The notes: a model not told the origin generated them from the sequence alone. Positions 43,366 to 53,043 are shown, counted from the first letter of the stretch. The stretch is DNA of 64,000 nt from Alphaproteobacteria bacterium (GCA_025934695.1 JAICWS010000002.1:310001-374000), one strand, 5' to 3'. Numbers and translations: made by a program.

Positions 43366-43917
43366 TTAATACCCAACCGCCCGGCGGAAGACACGGGGGC
43401 GTTCCTCTGTCGATTCTTCGTCAGAATTGTCAAACAGATTTTCCACATTGTCGTTGTCGCTCGCGACGGAGGCCGCGGGCGCGGGTTGTTCTGCAGTGGC
43501 GGCGGGCGCCGGAATGACCGTCATGCGGCCCTCGATCTTCGCGCCGGCTTCGCATTCGACGCTGCCGTATTCGACTTCGCCCGTGACACGGCCGGTCGAC
43601 TTGATGGTCAGGCGGCCCGACACGGTGAGCTTGCCCTCATAGCGGCCGGCGATAACGGCGTCCTGCACATGGGCGGAGCCAGCGAAGACGCCGGCTTCCA
43701 GGATGTCAACGCGGCGCGCCGAGAAGCCCTGCGCATTCACGGTGCCTTCGACAACCAGATGGTCGCAGCAGCCGATATCGCCATTCAGGCTGATCTCGCG
43801 GCCCACGATCAGGCGGCGGCTTTCTTCTTGGCTGGAAGCGGCATAGGTATTGGAGCTGTTCAGCATGGAGCTGTGACCCGGAATATCGCTGCGGATGGTT
43901 TTCTTTTCGATGGACAT
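43366..43917 (-). CDS. bactofilin family cytoskeletal protein
   Basis: 183 residues from the ATG at 43917 (GAGG 9 bases upstream). The core, about 35-135, is the bactofilin beta-helix: LIVGREISLNGDIGCCDHLV, EGTVNAQGF, GKLTVSGRLTIKSTGRVTGE, YGSVECEAGAKIEGRM. It is flanked by disordered tails, as usual. Bactofilins polymerise without nucleotide and position envelope enzymes or stalk/pole structures. It is paired with the membrane-anchored 42754 protein, a possible partner. Confidence 0.92.
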   Translation of the reverse strand: MSIEKKTIRSDIPGHSSMLNSSNTYAASSQEESRRLIVGREISLNGDIGCCDHLVVEGTVNAQGFSARRVDILEAGVFAGSAHVQDAVIAGRYEGKLTVSGRLTIKSTGRVTGEVEYGSVECEAGAKIEGRMTVIPAPAATAEQPAPAASVASDNDNVENLFDNSDEESTEERPRVFRRAVGY

Positions 43918-44244
43918 GGTTATGTGCCTCATTCTAATCGGGACGCCCTTTTTGCCAATACCCAATCATCGATGGACGAAGATTATGTATTCATGCGAGG
44001 GAACGGAGGAATCCATACCACGGCGGGGTGAGCGGGGCGACTCATTGTTTTTTGATTAAACATAATACGAGCGTTTATTTGCGCGAATGACGGAGTGCCC
44101 TGTGGAATGTCAGGGGGATAGGAATTTGCGATTCAGGATTACATAATGCCGGAATTTTTTCAGGGGAAGCGCGCGGCGGATGGAATCGCGCGGCGAATCA
44201 GCTGTGGCTTTTTGGACTCATTTGGCGAGGAAATCGTTCACTGA

Positions 44245-44330
44245 CGTCATTCCCGCGAAAGCGGGAATCCCACTGAATGAAAACCGTTGCGCATAATTTT
44301 CACGATCCCCGCTTTCGCGGGGATGACGGG
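44245..44330. repeat. inverted pair of a CGTCATTCCCGCG-type repeat
   Basis: CGTCATTCCCGCGAAAGCGG from 44245 and an inverted copy ending 44329 (GATCCCCGCTTTCGCGGGGA). Each is itself a hairpin. It lies in the 535-base gap between bactofilin and lysS, where no gene was found. Confidence 0.7.
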
Positions 44331-44359
44331 AAAAGAAGAGGATGACGGAAAAATACGAA

Positions 44360-44443
44360 TGTCATCCCGAGCGAAGCGAGGGATCTTTTCTCGCGCCGCC
44401 AAAGATTCCTCAGTCGCGCGACGTGCGCTCCTTCGGAATGACA
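44360..44443. repeat. TGTCATCCCGAGCGAAGCGA-type intergenic element
   Basis: Starts TGTCATCCCGAGCGAAGCGA at 44360 and ends GGAATGACA at 44443, so its ends are inverted. It lies just 3' of lysS. The same kind of sequence is a common dispersed element in many bacterial genomes. Confidence 0.6.
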
Positions 44444-44452
44444 GGCTGAAAA

Positions 44453-45967
44453 TTATTTCGCCGTGTGCCGCAGCGTCGGGAAGGCGATGACGTCGCGGAT
44501 GCTCTGCGAATTGGTCAGCAGCATCACGAGGCGGTCGATGCCAATGCCGAGGCCGCCGGTGGGCGGCATGCCGTATTCGAGGGCTTCGACGAAATCCTCG
44601 TCCAGCATCTGCGCTTCCTCGTTGCCCTTTTCGCGGGCTTCCATCTGCGCCTTGAAGCGCGCGAGCTGGTCGAAGGGGTCGTTGAGCTCGGAGAAGGCGT
44701 TCGCCACTTCCCAGCCGTTGACATAGGTTTCGAAACGCTCGGTCAGCTGCGCGTCGGTGCGGTGCACCTTCGCGAGCGGCGAAATATCCTTGGGCAGGTC
44801 GATGATATGCACGGGCTGGATCAGCGTATCCTCAACCTTTTCGGCGAAGATCGCCTCGACGACCTCGCCCCAGTTCGCGCCGTCCTTGACGTGCACGCCC
44901 AGCTCGCCGGCCTTTTTCGCGGCTTCCGCGGCATCCGCGATCTTCGAGAAGTCGACTTTCGTCGCTTCCTTCACCAGCTCGACCATCGTCTTGCGCGGCC
45001 AAGGGGCCTTGAAGTCGATTTCGTTCTCGCCGAACTTCACTTTCGTCTGGCCGCCGTTCACGGCTTTGGCCGCGGTTTCAACGAGGCGCTCGGTCAGCGC
45101 CATCATGTCGTTATAATCGGCGTAGGCCTGATAGATTTCGACCGAGGTGAATTCCGGGTTGTGCTTGACCGAAATGCCTTCGTTGCGAAAGCAGCGGTTG
45201 ATCTCGAACACGCGGTCGAACCCGCCGATGATCAGGCGCTTGAGGTACAATTCCGGCGCGATGCGCAGGAACAGTTTCATGTCGAGCGCATTGTGATGCG
45301 TGACGAAAGGCTTGGCAGAGGCGCCCCCCGGGATCGGGTGCAGCATCGGCGTTTCGACTTCCATGAAACTCTCGGCGGTCAGCACCTGTCGGATGACCGC
45401 GATGATCGCGCTGCGCTTGCGGAAGGTCTCGCGGCTCTCCTCGTTCATAATAAGGTCGAGATAGCGCTGGCGGTATTTGATCTCGGTGTCGTGGATGCCA
45501 TGGTATTTTTCGGGCAGCGGACGCACCGATTTGCCCAGCATCTCGACTTTTTCGGCGTTGATCGTGAGTTCGCCGGCGGGCGTGCGGCGCACGATGCCGG
45601 TCACGCCGATGATGTCGCCGATGTCGTAATGTTTCATCTGCTCCAGCACATCGGCGGGCAGGCTCTGCTTGTGCGAGAAGATCTGGATCTTGCCCGTCGT
45701 ATCGCGCAGGTCGACGAACATGCCCGAGTTGCGGTGCGCCATGATGCGCCCGGCCACCGACACCGTGTCCTTGGTGACCTCGCCGTTCTTGAGGTCGGCA
45801 TATTTCTTCTGCAGGTCGGCCGCCATCGCGCTCACGGCGAAGCGGTAGGGGAAGGGATTGATGCCGCGCACCTGCAGCTGCTTCATGTTCTCGATCTTCG
45901 CCTCGATCAGCGCGTTCGAATCCGTCGCCTGCGGCGCGGGGGCGTTCTGGCTTTGCTGTTTCGACAT
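44453..45967 (-). CDS. lysS: lysyl-tRNA synthetase, class II
   Basis: 504 residues. Anticodon-binding OB fold at about 60-165 ([19 protein letters not shown]). Motif 2 is [20 protein letters not shown], motif 3 [14 protein letters not shown], and the C-terminus [15 protein letters not shown]. It charges tRNA-Lys. The Gln/Pro-rich N-terminus is longer than in E. coli by a few residues. It is a single gene flanked by repeat elements on both sides. Confidence 0.97.
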   Translation of the reverse strand: MSKQQSQNAPAPQATDSNALIEAKIENMKQLQVRGINPFPYRFAVSAMAADLQKKYADLKNGEVTKDTVSVAGRIMAHRNSGMFVDLRDTTGKIQIFSHKQSLPADVLEQMKHYDIGDIIGVTGIVRRTPAGELTINAEKVEMLGKSVRPLPEKYHGIHDTEIKYRQRYLDLIMNEESRETFRKRSAIIAVIRQVLTAESFMEVETPMLHPIPGGASAKPFVTHHNALDMKLFLRIAPELYLKRLIIGGFDRVFEINRCFRNEGISVKHNPEFTSVEIYQAYADYNDMMALTERLVETAAKAVNGGQTKVKFGENEIDFKAPWPRKTMVELVKEATKVDFSKIADAAEAAKKAGELGVHVKDGANWGEVVEAIFAEKVEDTLIQPVHIIDLPKDISPLAKVHRTDAQLTERFETYVNGWEVANAFSELNDPFDQLARFKAQMEAREKGNEEAQMLDEDFVEALEYGMPPTGGLGIGIDRLVMLLTNSQSIRDVIAFPTLRHTAK

Positions 45968-45993
45968 GTCCGTTCTCTCTCTTTATTCCTTGT

Positions 45994-46107
45994 TCCCTCT
46001 CCCGCAACAGCGGGAGAGGGTTAGGGTGAGGGGCTTAGCGATGTTGAAACATCAAATACGGCTAAGCCCCTCATCCCCCGCCTTCTCCCGCTATCGCGGG
46101 AGAAGGA
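45994..46107. repeat. dispersed palindromic repeat, copy 1 (subtype A)
   Basis: Ends TCCCTCTCCCGC and GCGGGAGAAGGA are inverted. The core has perfect 13-base arms, TGAGGGGCTTAGC and GCTAAGCCCCTCA. It lies between lysS and a GNAT gene. Confidence 0.85.
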
Positions 46108-46115
46108 GCCTTCGT

Positions 46116-46547
46116 TTATTTCTCCAGCACCATATCATAATGCGGAATACCCGCATCCATATATTCGCCGCCGCGGGTTTTGAAACCCAGCTTCTCGTAG
46201 AAAGGCACCGCGTGGCTCTGCGAACTCAGCTTGAACAGATGTATCTGGCCGTTCTTGCGCAGCTCGTTCATGATATAGCGCATCAGCACGCGGCCGATGC
46301 CCTTGTTGCGATAGTCCTTCAGCACCGCCACGCGCTCGATCTTGGCGGCCGAGCCCAGGAAGCGCACGCGGCAGGTGGCGACCATTTCGCCGTCGGCTTT
46401 CGCCGCGAAATGCCGGGCGGCTTCGTCCTGCCCGTCGATCTCCAGCTCCGCCGGCACCTGCTGCTCGCCCACGAAGACCTCCGTCCGGATGAGGAAGCAC
46501 AGCTTCATATCCTCTGGCGTCACGACGGGAAAGCATCTGACCTGCAT
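46116..46547 (-). CDS. GNAT family N-acetyltransferase
   Basis: 143 residues. The acetyl-CoA binding motif is KIERVAVLKDYRNKGIGRVL (Q/R-x-x-G-x-G/A as R-N-K-G-I-G). The C-terminal SQSHAVPFYEKLGFKTRGGE is typical of ElaA-like GNATs. The early segment FLIRTEVFVGEQQVPAELE also fits that branch. Substrate unknown. Confidence 0.92.
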   Translation of the reverse strand: MQVRCFPVVTPEDMKLCFLIRTEVFVGEQQVPAELEIDGQDEAARHFAAKADGEMVATCRVRFLGSAAKIERVAVLKDYRNKGIGRVLMRYIMNELRKNGQIHLFKLSSQSHAVPFYEKLGFKTRGGEYMDAGIPHYDMVLEK

Positions 46548-46737
46548 GGCGGTTCCTTTAAAACTCGTGGGGAATTGTTGCGAAAACAGGCAGTTGACGC
46601 AAGCAGCGATTGGATTAAGTTTATTGCCATAACCAAGGCATCGTTCTCCATAAGCATCGCGCTAGTTAATTGTATATGGCCCGATTTGCCAAAATCGTCT
46701 AAAACAAAACGAGAACTGACACCCAAGCGAAGTAGTG

Positions 46738-49527
46738 ATGTCCCAAGCCGCCGCCCCGACCCCGGCAACCGCCCGCCGTTTGCTTATTCCGAAGGCCCCC
46801 GTGCTGGTCATGGGCGGCCACAGCCTCTATTGCCTGACGCTGGACGGGGAGCTCAAGCGCCTGTCGGACGATGAAGCGCGGGCGACCGTCAGCCAACATA
46901 TTCCAATCGCCTGTAACGCGCCCGCCATCGCGCAGCGGCTGAAGGTCGAGCGGTTCGCGGCCTATGACCTGCTCGAGCTTTACGCCTTTATCCATCCCGG
47001 GCGTTTCTGTGTGCCGACGCCCAAAGGCCTGGCGCGCGCGCTGAACCTGCTGGAACCGGCGTCGCCCGAAGATCAGTGCCTGTCCTTGCGCGACACCATC
47101 CGCCACCTGCTGGCCGACCTCACCCTCCCGGGCCGCGAGGAAAAGAGCGACCCTGCCGCGCTCGCCGCGATGATGGGCCTGACCGACAGTGCGAACGATG
47201 AAAACCTCGGCTGGCCTTGGGCGCCGGTTATTCTGGCGGCGCTCGGGCGCGATGTGAACAAGCCCTCGCGCGGCGAAATGAAGGCCGCGATGCGCATCTG
47301 GGATAAACTGCCCGAATGGGCCATCCATGCGCCCGAACCCGCGCCGGGACATTTTGGCGTTGAAGAAAGCGAGGCGCTGGATCGGCTGTCGCGGCTGCTC
47401 GAACGCCAGAAAAAGGAAGACCGCGAGGAACAGCGCAATTACGCCGCGACGCTCGCCAAGGCCTTCTCGCCCTGCGATCACGAAGAACAAACGCATGTCG
47501 TGCTGGCCGAGGCCGGCACCGGCACCGGCAAGACGCTGGGATACTTGTCACCCGCGACCGTCTGGGCCGAGAAAAACGGCGGCGCGGTCTGGGTTTCCAC
47601 CTTCACGCGCAACCTGCAACGCCAGGTCGATGCCGAACTCGACAAGCTTTACGACGACCCGGTCGCGAAATCGCGCAAGGTCGTGGTGCGCAAAGGGCGC
47701 GAGAATTACCTGTGCCTGCTCAACCTGGAAGATGTGGCGCAAGGTCACGGCATTCTCACCAACGGCTTGAACGCGACGGCGCTGGGCCTGATGATCCGCT
47801 GGGCCGCGGTGACGGACGACGGCGATCTCGCCGGCAAGGACTTTCCCGGCTGGCTTATGAGCGTGCTGGGCTGGAATCGTGTTAACGGATTTGCTGATCG
47901 CCGCGGCGAATGCATCTATTCCGCCTGTCCGCATTTCAACAAATGCTTCGTCGAAAAGAGCATCCGCAAGGCCAAGCGCGCCGATATCGTCATCGCCAAC
48001 CATGCGCTGGTCATGCACCAGGTGGCGGGCGTGGGGCCCGACGACGTGCTGCCAGGCCGTTACATCTTCGACGAAGGCCATCACCTGTTCGAAGCCGCCG
48101 ACAGCGCTTTCGACGCGCAGCTCAACGGCCACTGGACGGCGGATTTGCGTCGCTGGCTGCTGGGCTCGGAAACCGGGCAGAAAAGCCGCGCGCGCGGCGT
48201 GAAGCGCCGTCTCGACGACATCATCGCGGGCGATGAAGAGGCAATCAAGCAGGTCGAACATCTGCTCGAGGCCGCCCGCGTGCTGCCGGGCCCGCAGTGG
48301 CGCCAGCGGCTGGCGGAAGGCAATCCGAAAGGCGTGCTGGAGCAATTCCTGCTGCTCTGCCGCCAGCAGGTCTATGCCCGCAACAAGGAGCATGGTGGCT
48401 TTTATTCGCTCGAAACCGAAACGCGCCCGCCGATCCCGGGCCTGCTCGAAGCCGGCACGGCGCTGGGGCTGCGGCTGAAGGATTTGCAGAAGCCAATGCT
48501 GGCGCTGATCAAAATCCTGCAGCAGAAGCTGGAGGATGAGGCCGAAACGCTCGACAGCGCGATGCGCGAGCGGATTCATTTTGTCAGGAACTCCCTCTAC
48601 CGCCGCGCGCAGTACGAAGTCGGCGCCTGGATCGAAATGCTGGCCTCGCTGAAAAATGAGAAAACCGAAGGCGTGGTCGACTGGCTCGAAGTCACGCGCG
48701 CCGACGGCAAGGACGAAGATATCGGTTTCTACCGCTATTACGTCGACCCGGTGCGCATCTTCGCCGAAACGCTCAAACCCCATGCGCAGGGCGTGGTCAT
48801 CACCTCGGCCACTTTGCGCGACGTGTCGGAAGAAGATGCGGAGGGATGGAAAAGCCCCGCCTCGCGCACGGGCTTGAAGTTTTTGTCGGAAGAGCCGAAG
48901 CTCTTCAACGTCGCCTCGCCCTTCAATTACCCGCAGCAGACGCGCGTCATTATCGTGGGCGATGTGCGCAAGGATAATCCGGGCGAAGTCGCGGCGGCCT
49001 TCCGCGAATTGTTCCTGGCGGCGGGCGGCGGCGCGCTCGGCATTTTCACCGCGGTGCAGCGCCTGCGTTCCGTGCATGAGAAGCTCGTTCATCCGCTGGA
49101 GGAAAAAGGCATCCATCTTTACGGCCAGCATGTCGACCCGCTCGACACCGGCACGCTCATCGACATTTTCCGCGAAGAAGAAAACGCCTGCCTGTTAGGG
49201 ACGGATGCCACGCGCGACGGCATCGACGTGCCGGGGCGCTCCCTTCGCCTCGTCGTCTACGACCGCGTTCCCTGGCCGCGTCCGACGCTGCTCCACAAGG
49301 CGCGGCGCGAACATTTCGGCAAGGGCACCGACGACATGCTGACGCGCTTCAAATTGAAACAAGCCTACGGCCGCCTCATCCGCCGCGCCGACGACAAAGG
49401 CGTGTTCGTGATGCTCGACGGCGCGCTGCCGACGCGCTTGCTCACCGCCTTCCCGCAAGGCGTCGAGGTGCAGCGCATCGGCCTCGCCGAGGCGATCGGG
49501 ATTACGAAGAGCTTCCTGAAAGAATGA
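46738..49527 (+). CDS. DinG/Rad3-type ATP-dependent DNA helicase
   Basis: 929 residues from the ATG at 46738 (a GTG three bases earlier is in frame). Walker A is EAGTGTGKT at 258-266, and Walker B FDEGHHLFEAAD is the DEAH box. The Fe-S cluster cysteines lie in YLCLL and GECIYSACPHFNKC. The C-terminal helicase motif region contains GTDATRDGIDVPGRSLRLVV. The N-terminal 200 residues (LVMGGHSLYCLTLDGELKRL and on) form a non-canonical domain seen in alphaproteobacterial members. It is a 5'-3' helicase for R-loops or repair. A weak promoter (TTGACG/TAAGTT) lies near 46594-46621. Confidence 0.92.
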   Translation: MSQAAAPTPATARRLLIPKAPVLVMGGHSLYCLTLDGELKRLSDDEARATVSQHIPIACNAPAIAQRLKVERFAAYDLLELYAFIHPGRFCVPTPKGLARALNLLEPASPEDQCLSLRDTIRHLLADLTLPGREEKSDPAALAAMMGLTDSANDENLGWPWAPVILAALGRDVNKPSRGEMKAAMRIWDKLPEWAIHAPEPAPGHFGVEESEALDRLSRLLERQKKEDREEQRNYAATLAKAFSPCDHEEQTHVVLAEAGTGTGKTLGYLSPATVWAEKNGGAVWVSTFTRNLQRQVDAELDKLYDDPVAKSRKVVVRKGRENYLCLLNLEDVAQGHGILTNGLNATALGLMIRWAAVTDDGDLAGKDFPGWLMSVLGWNRVNGFADRRGECIYSACPHFNKCFVEKSIRKAKRADIVIANHALVMHQVAGVGPDDVLPGRYIFDEGHHLFEAADSAFDAQLNGHWTADLRRWLLGSETGQKSRARGVKRRLDDIIAGDEEAIKQVEHLLEAARVLPGPQWRQRLAEGNPKGVLEQFLLLCRQQVYARNKEHGGFYSLETETRPPIPGLLEAGTALGLRLKDLQKPMLALIKILQQKLEDEAETLDSAMRERIHFVRNSLYRRAQYEVGAWIEMLASLKNEKTEGVVDWLEVTRADGKDEDIGFYRYYVDPVRIFAETLKPHAQGVVITSATLRDVSEEDAEGWKSPASRTGLKFLSEEPKLFNVASPFNYPQQTRVIIVGDVRKDNPGEVAAAFRELFLAAGGGALGIFTAVQRLRSVHEKLVHPLEEKGIHLYGQHVDPLDTGTLIDIFREEENACLLGTDATRDGIDVPGRSLRLVVYDRVPWPRPTLLHKARREHFGKGTDDMLTRFKLKQAYGRLIRRADDKGVFVMLDGALPTRLLTAFPQGVEVQRIGLAEAIGITKSFLKE

Positions 49528-49532
49528 GAATT

Positions 49533-49650
49533 GTAACCCCGGCGAAAGCCGGGGTCTTGGCACCATCAGCACAAATGGCGGAAATCGCCTTTGAACGATG
49601 ACCGCCATTATTCCTGATAGATTTTAGACCCCCGCTTTCGCCGGGGTTAC
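49533..49650. repeat. inverted repeat between convergent genes, likely terminator
   Basis: 25-base arms (49533-49557 and 49626-49650, one mismatch), each also a hairpin of the CCCCGGCGAAAGCCGGGG type. An inner AATGGCGG/CCGCCATT pair is present. It lies between dinG and the convergent zeta-inhibitor gene. Confidence 0.75.
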
Positions 49651-49657
49651 AGGTGTT

Positions 49658-49981
49658 TCACGCCGCCATAATCGCCTTCTTCGCGGCGGCGAGGTGGACG
49701 TTGTATTCGTTCTCGAGGTGGTGTTCGGTCATCTCGACGCCACCAGCCGCGAGGTCCTTTTTCACTTTTTTCAGGACGTGGTGAATGCCGCCCTTTTCGA
49801 AGTCCGCTTCCAGCACTTCATCGGCATATTTTTCGGCGTCAGGGCCTTTCTTGCCGAGCTTAACGGCGACCCACTGCCCGAAGTGGCGCACGGCACGGGA
49901 TTCCACCTTGAAGCGCAGTTCCTCGTCATGCTTGAACTTGTTTTCGAATGCCTTCTGGCGATCGTCGAAAGATGATGTCAT
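49658..49981 (-). CDS. ATP synthase inhibitor subunit zeta (DUF1476)
   Basis: 107 residues, all alpha-helical. It begins SSFDDRQKAFENKFKHDEEL and continues VESRAVRHFGQWVAVKLGKK, which are signatures of DUF1476. In Paracoccus this protein is the zeta subunit, which inhibits reverse rotation of the F1Fo ATP synthase. The family is essentially alphaproteobacterial. It is a single gene, away from the atp operon. Confidence 0.95.
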   Translation of the reverse strand: MTSSFDDRQKAFENKFKHDEELRFKVESRAVRHFGQWVAVKLGKKGPDAEKYADEVLEADFEKGGIHHVLKKVKKDLAAGGVEMTEHHLENEYNVHLAAAKKAIMAA

Positions 49982-50066
49982 GACTTTTGGCCCTCTGTTT
50001 TTAAAACTTTGACTATTTTAGCCGCGCGGCCTAGATAACTCAAAGCAACATTAGACATAGCTAAAA

Positions 50067-50720
50067 ATGGCTGAAAAACAAGAAAAAAAGCCGACCAATA
50101 TCTGGTACCAAGGCCCCTGTTATCTGCACGATTTACCGGAAATCGGCAAGGGCCTGAAGCATCTCGGCAAAAATCACCCCGAGCTGAAAGCGGCGCACCG
50201 GCGCATCGGCACCCTGCCGTGGCGCAAGCAACCGGAAGGCTTCGAGGGGCTGGTCTATACCATCCTCGGCCAGCAGGTCTCGGTCGCGGCGGCGGCGCAT
50301 ATGGCCGCGCGGCTCAAAGCCGCGATTCCCGAAGTCACGCCGCGCCGCTTCATGAAGCTCGATGACGCAGCCTTGCGCGAAATCGGGCTCAGCTATGCGA
50401 AGATCAAATACTGCCGCGATCTCGCCGACCGCATCACCGGCAAAAAATTCGTGCCCGCCGACGTGGCGCAGATGGACGATGCGGAGGCCTTCGCGGCGCT
50501 GGTCGATCTCAAGGGCATCGGCCCCTGGAGCGCCGAAATTTACCTGATGTTCTCGCTCGGCCGCGCCGATGTCTGGCCGGCGGCGGACTTAGGCATCCAG
50601 GCCGGGTTGCAGCGGCTCTACGGCCTCAAAACCCGTCCCGACACCAAAAAAGCCCGCAAAATGGGCGATATCTGGGCCCCGCACCGCTCCGCCGCCTCCC
50701 TCATTGTGTGGCGCGCCTGA
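50067..50720 (+). CDS. DNA-3-methyladenine glycosylase II (AlkA-type)
   Basis: 217 residues. HhH-GPD fold: FEGLVYTILGQQVSVAAAAH, helix-hairpin-helix LKGIGPWSAEIYLM (148-161) and catalytic D174 in WPAADLG. It removes alkylated purines. It lacks the N-terminal beta domain of E. coli AlkA, as do many bacterial homologues. folE follows by 20 bases. Confidence 0.92.
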   Translation: MAEKQEKKPTNIWYQGPCYLHDLPEIGKGLKHLGKNHPELKAAHRRIGTLPWRKQPEGFEGLVYTILGQQVSVAAAAHMAARLKAAIPEVTPRRFMKLDDAALREIGLSYAKIKYCRDLADRITGKKFVPADVAQMDDAEAFAALVDLKGIGPWSAEIYLMFSLGRADVWPAADLGIQAGLQRLYGLKTRPDTKKARKMGDIWAPHRSAASLIVWRA

Positions 50721-50740
50721 AAAATGCTATAGACTAGCCT

Positions 50741-51349
50741 ATGGCAACCAAGAGCAAATTGTCCGTCGTCGAAGTCAAACGCCCCTCGCGCGAGGAGGCG
50801 GAGGCCGCCATTTCCACGCTCATCCGCTGGATCGGCGAAAATCCCGAGCGCGAAGGGCTGAAAGAAACGCCGCGCCGCGTCGTGAAGGCTTTCGAGGAAT
50901 ATTTCGAAGGCTACAACATGAAGGCCGAAGACATCCTCGGCCGCACCTTCCGCGAAGACATGGGCGGGTACAACGACCCGGTCCTCATCCGCAATATTGA
51001 GGTGGAATCGCGCTGCGAACACCATATGGCGCCCTTCATCGGCTTCGCGCATGTCGCCTATATTCCCGACGGGCGCATCCTCGGCTTGTCCAAGCTCGCG
51101 CGCATCGTCGACATGTACGCGCGCCGCATGCAGGTGCAGGAACGGCTGACCTCGCAGATCGCCAACGCGCTCCAGCAATTCGTCAAGCCCAAGGGCGTTG
51201 CCGTGCTGATCGAGGCCGAGCATTTCTGCATGAAGATCCGCGGCGTGCGCAAGGATCACTCCAAGACCATCACCACCCGCTATCTCGGCGCCTACAAGAA
51301 AGACGCAGGGTTGCGCGCGGACTTTCTGCAGAAGATCAAAGGGACTTAA
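50741..51349 (+). CDS. folE: GTP cyclohydrolase I
   Basis: 202 residues. Zinc ligands C92, H95 and C163 ([18 protein letters not shown]) and the conserved [20 protein letters not shown]. It converts GTP to dihydroneopterin triphosphate, the first step of folate and pterin synthesis. It is likely in one operon with the glycosylase upstream. Confidence 0.97.
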   Translation: MATKSKLSVVEVKRPSREEAEAAISTLIRWIGENPEREGLKETPRRVVKAFEEYFEGYNMKAEDILGRTFREDMGGYNDPVLIRNIEVESRCEHHMAPFIGFAHVAYIPDGRILGLSKLARIVDMYARRMQVQERLTSQIANALQQFVKPKGVAVLIEAEHFCMKIRGVRKDHSKTITTRYLGAYKKDAGLRADFLQKIKGT

Positions 51350-51401
51350 AAGCCAAAAATTTTTGCGCAAATCTCCTCTCCCAGAGGAGAGGATATTGGC
51401 G

Positions 51402-52796
51402 CTAAAACTGCATTTTTCTTTTTTGCGCCGCGCTGTCGTTCTTCGGCACAACATCCTTCTGCATAAATGCCGTCACATCCGCCAGCGTCTCGAACTTCTG
51501 CGCAAAAACCTTCGCGTCACAATTGCCGGTCATCAGCACATCCATCAGCCGCGCCATGTCTTTCTGCGGCGCGTTGGCGTAGGTGGCGAGGATGCCGGCG
51601 ACATCCTTGGCGAAGTCCATCAACCGCCCCGTGCCGAAAGGGACATCCATGAACTTGCCGCCGTTATTGACCGCCGCGTCGCGGCTGGCGAGGAACAGCG
51701 GCGCATCCGCTTTAGGATTGCCGGTGAAGCCGTAGTCTTTCAGCAGTTCGTCGAAAGCTTTCGCCGCCGCGCTTTCGGGCACGAGTGTCGCGGACAGGAT
51801 GACAGCCATCGCCGGTTGGTCGATGCCGCTGTCCGCGCCCCGCACTTCCATGCGCTTGCCGATGGTTTTTCCCTGTTCGTCGCGCAGGTTGCAGACCTTC
51901 ACGTCGTTGTAGAGGAAGGTTTCCGCAAGGTCATAGTTGGATTGTGTATTCAGCCCGCGCTCGATCAGCTTTTCGAAGGTCAGCCGGTCATTCGCGGTCG
52001 ATGGAATAATCGTCCCGTCGAGGTCATAGGCGAAGTGCATCGGCGCTTTGAACACCGCCTCGATCTGGTTGCGGACGAATTCCTGCCCGTTCGACGCCTT
52101 CAGGAACGCCGGCGAAATCCCGCCCGCGTCGCCGTAGCCGAGGTAATATTTGCCGCGCGGCAGGTAATCGAGTTTTTTGTTCTCGTTCACGATGAAGCCG
52201 CTCGACGAGGCGGTAGCCACCATCAGCAGCGGCGTCAGCGCGTAGGCGCGGTAGACCATGCGGAACATTTCATCCGCGTCCTTGGGTGAAAAGCTGGTCT
52301 GCACGCTCGAGGTCAGCATCGGCAGGCGAAGCGTATCGGCGTCGAAAAGCTCTTGCATGGCCTTCAGGCTCACCTGCAACCGCTCGCGGCTGACCATGTT
52401 GCCAAGCGCTTCTTCTTTCGTCGTCGTCGGCACGATGGAAAAGGGCGAGCGCGTGAGACCGTCATCATTCGCGGCTTTTTCAAAAACACCGAGATCGGCT
52501 TTCATTTTCGCCAGCAGGCCGGTGATATCGTTCGCGGCGAAAGGCGGGCCCGCATATTCCAGCACGCCCGCCGGTTCCAGTTGCGCGTCGAAGCCTTGGC
52601 CTTTTAGTTTCGCCTGCAACGCCTGCATCTGCGGCGCGGGCGGAACGGCGGGCTTGGTTACGCCGGATTTGATCAGCGGCATCTCGACTTCGGCGCCCAT
52701 CTTGCCGGTATATTCGACGGGCGGAGGGGCATAGAGGGGCAGCGCCTCCTCGATTGAGGAAATTTTTCTGGTGTTGGTTTTCTGTACGTCGGTCAT
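51402..52796 (-). CDS. glutamate-cysteine-ligase-like protein, copy 1
   Basis: 464 residues. Motifs match the plant/proteobacterial class of GshA in order: KMGAEVEMPL (substrate/metal strand), AGVLEYAGPP, SSVQTSFSPKDADEMFRMVY with LTPLLMVATASSSGF, IEAVFKAPMHFAYDLDG, and GKRMEVRGADSGI. The fold joins the gamma-carboxyl of glutamate to an amine using ATP. Cysteine as partner is not guaranteed because the leader is histidine-rich. It is a paralogue of the 53267 protein. The upstream attenuator-like leader (52875-52951) is described separately. Confidence 0.8.
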   Translation of the reverse strand: MTDVQKTNTRKISSIEEALPLYAPPPVEYTGKMGAEVEMPLIKSGVTKPAVPPAPQMQALQAKLKGQGFDAQLEPAGVLEYAGPPFAANDITGLLAKMKADLGVFEKAANDDGLTRSPFSIVPTTTKEEALGNMVSRERLQVSLKAMQELFDADTLRLPMLTSSVQTSFSPKDADEMFRMVYRAYALTPLLMVATASSSGFIVNENKKLDYLPRGKYYLGYGDAGGISPAFLKASNGQEFVRNQIEAVFKAPMHFAYDLDGTIIPSTANDRLTFEKLIERGLNTQSNYDLAETFLYNDVKVCNLRDEQGKTIGKRMEVRGADSGIDQPAMAVILSATLVPESAAAKAFDELLKDYGFTGNPKADAPLFLASRDAAVNNGGKFMDVPFGTGRLMDFAKDVAGILATYANAPQKDMARLMDVLMTGNCDAKVFAQKFETLADVTAFMQKDVVPKNDSAAQKRKMQF

Positions 52797-52855
52797 GACG
52801 AAAATCCTGTTTCAGCCCATCGCTAGGGCGGTTGATCATGCGGTGATGTAAGGGG

Positions 52856-52872
52856 ACGGGCTTAAGGCCCGT
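52856..52872 (-). promoter_or_regulatory. second leader hairpin of copy 1
   Basis: Minus strand ACGGGC (52872-52867), loop CTTAA, GCCCGT (52861-52856). ACATCACCG follows at 52849-52841. The same order occurs upstream of copy 2. Confidence 0.5.
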
Positions 52873-52874
52873 TA

Positions 52875-52899
52875 AAAACAAAACTGGCTCAGCGCCAGT
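52875..52899 (-). terminator. attenuator terminator within the His-rich leader
   Basis: On the minus strand ACTGGC (52899-52894) pairs with GCCAGT (52888-52883) around GCTGA, which contains the leader stop codon. TTTGTTTTT follows directly. It ends transcription before the 51402 gene unless the stem is prevented. Confidence 0.6.
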
Positions 52900-52951
52900 G
52901 ATGATGGCGATGGGAATGCAGTGCGGAAATTTGTTGCATAAGGTTCGTCAT
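52889..52951 (-). CDS. histidine-rich leader peptide
   Basis: 20 residues: MTNLMQQISALHSHRHHHWR. Five of the last nine are His. The ATG lies 8 bases after the likely -10 box and has no Shine-Dalgarno, so the transcript may begin at or next to the AUG. Rhizobial trpL, [14 protein letters not shown], is likewise leaderless and ends with the sensed residues before Arg. The final codons form the terminator stem. Translation is inferred, not shown. Confidence 0.6.
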   Translation of the reverse strand: MTNLMQQISALHSHRHHHWR

Positions 52952-52958
52952 GGCGAAG

Positions 52959-52988
52959 AGTGTCGCTGATTTACGGTGATTCTGTCAA
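52959..52988 (-). promoter_or_regulatory. promoter of the His-rich leader and copy 1
   Basis: TTGACA (52988-52983), an 18-base spacer and GACACT (52964-52959), a weak -10. CTTCGCCATGACGAA follows and is nearly shared with the copy 2 leader. Confidence 0.5.
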
Positions 52989-53043
52989 TGAAATAATGTT
53001 GCGGTGCTTGTTTTGTTCAACAGCATCAATGTCGTGCGCAACT

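Noticed and set aside
44245-44443. CRISPR-like repeats before lysS
   Set aside because: The repeats are two inverted dispersed elements without regular spacers.
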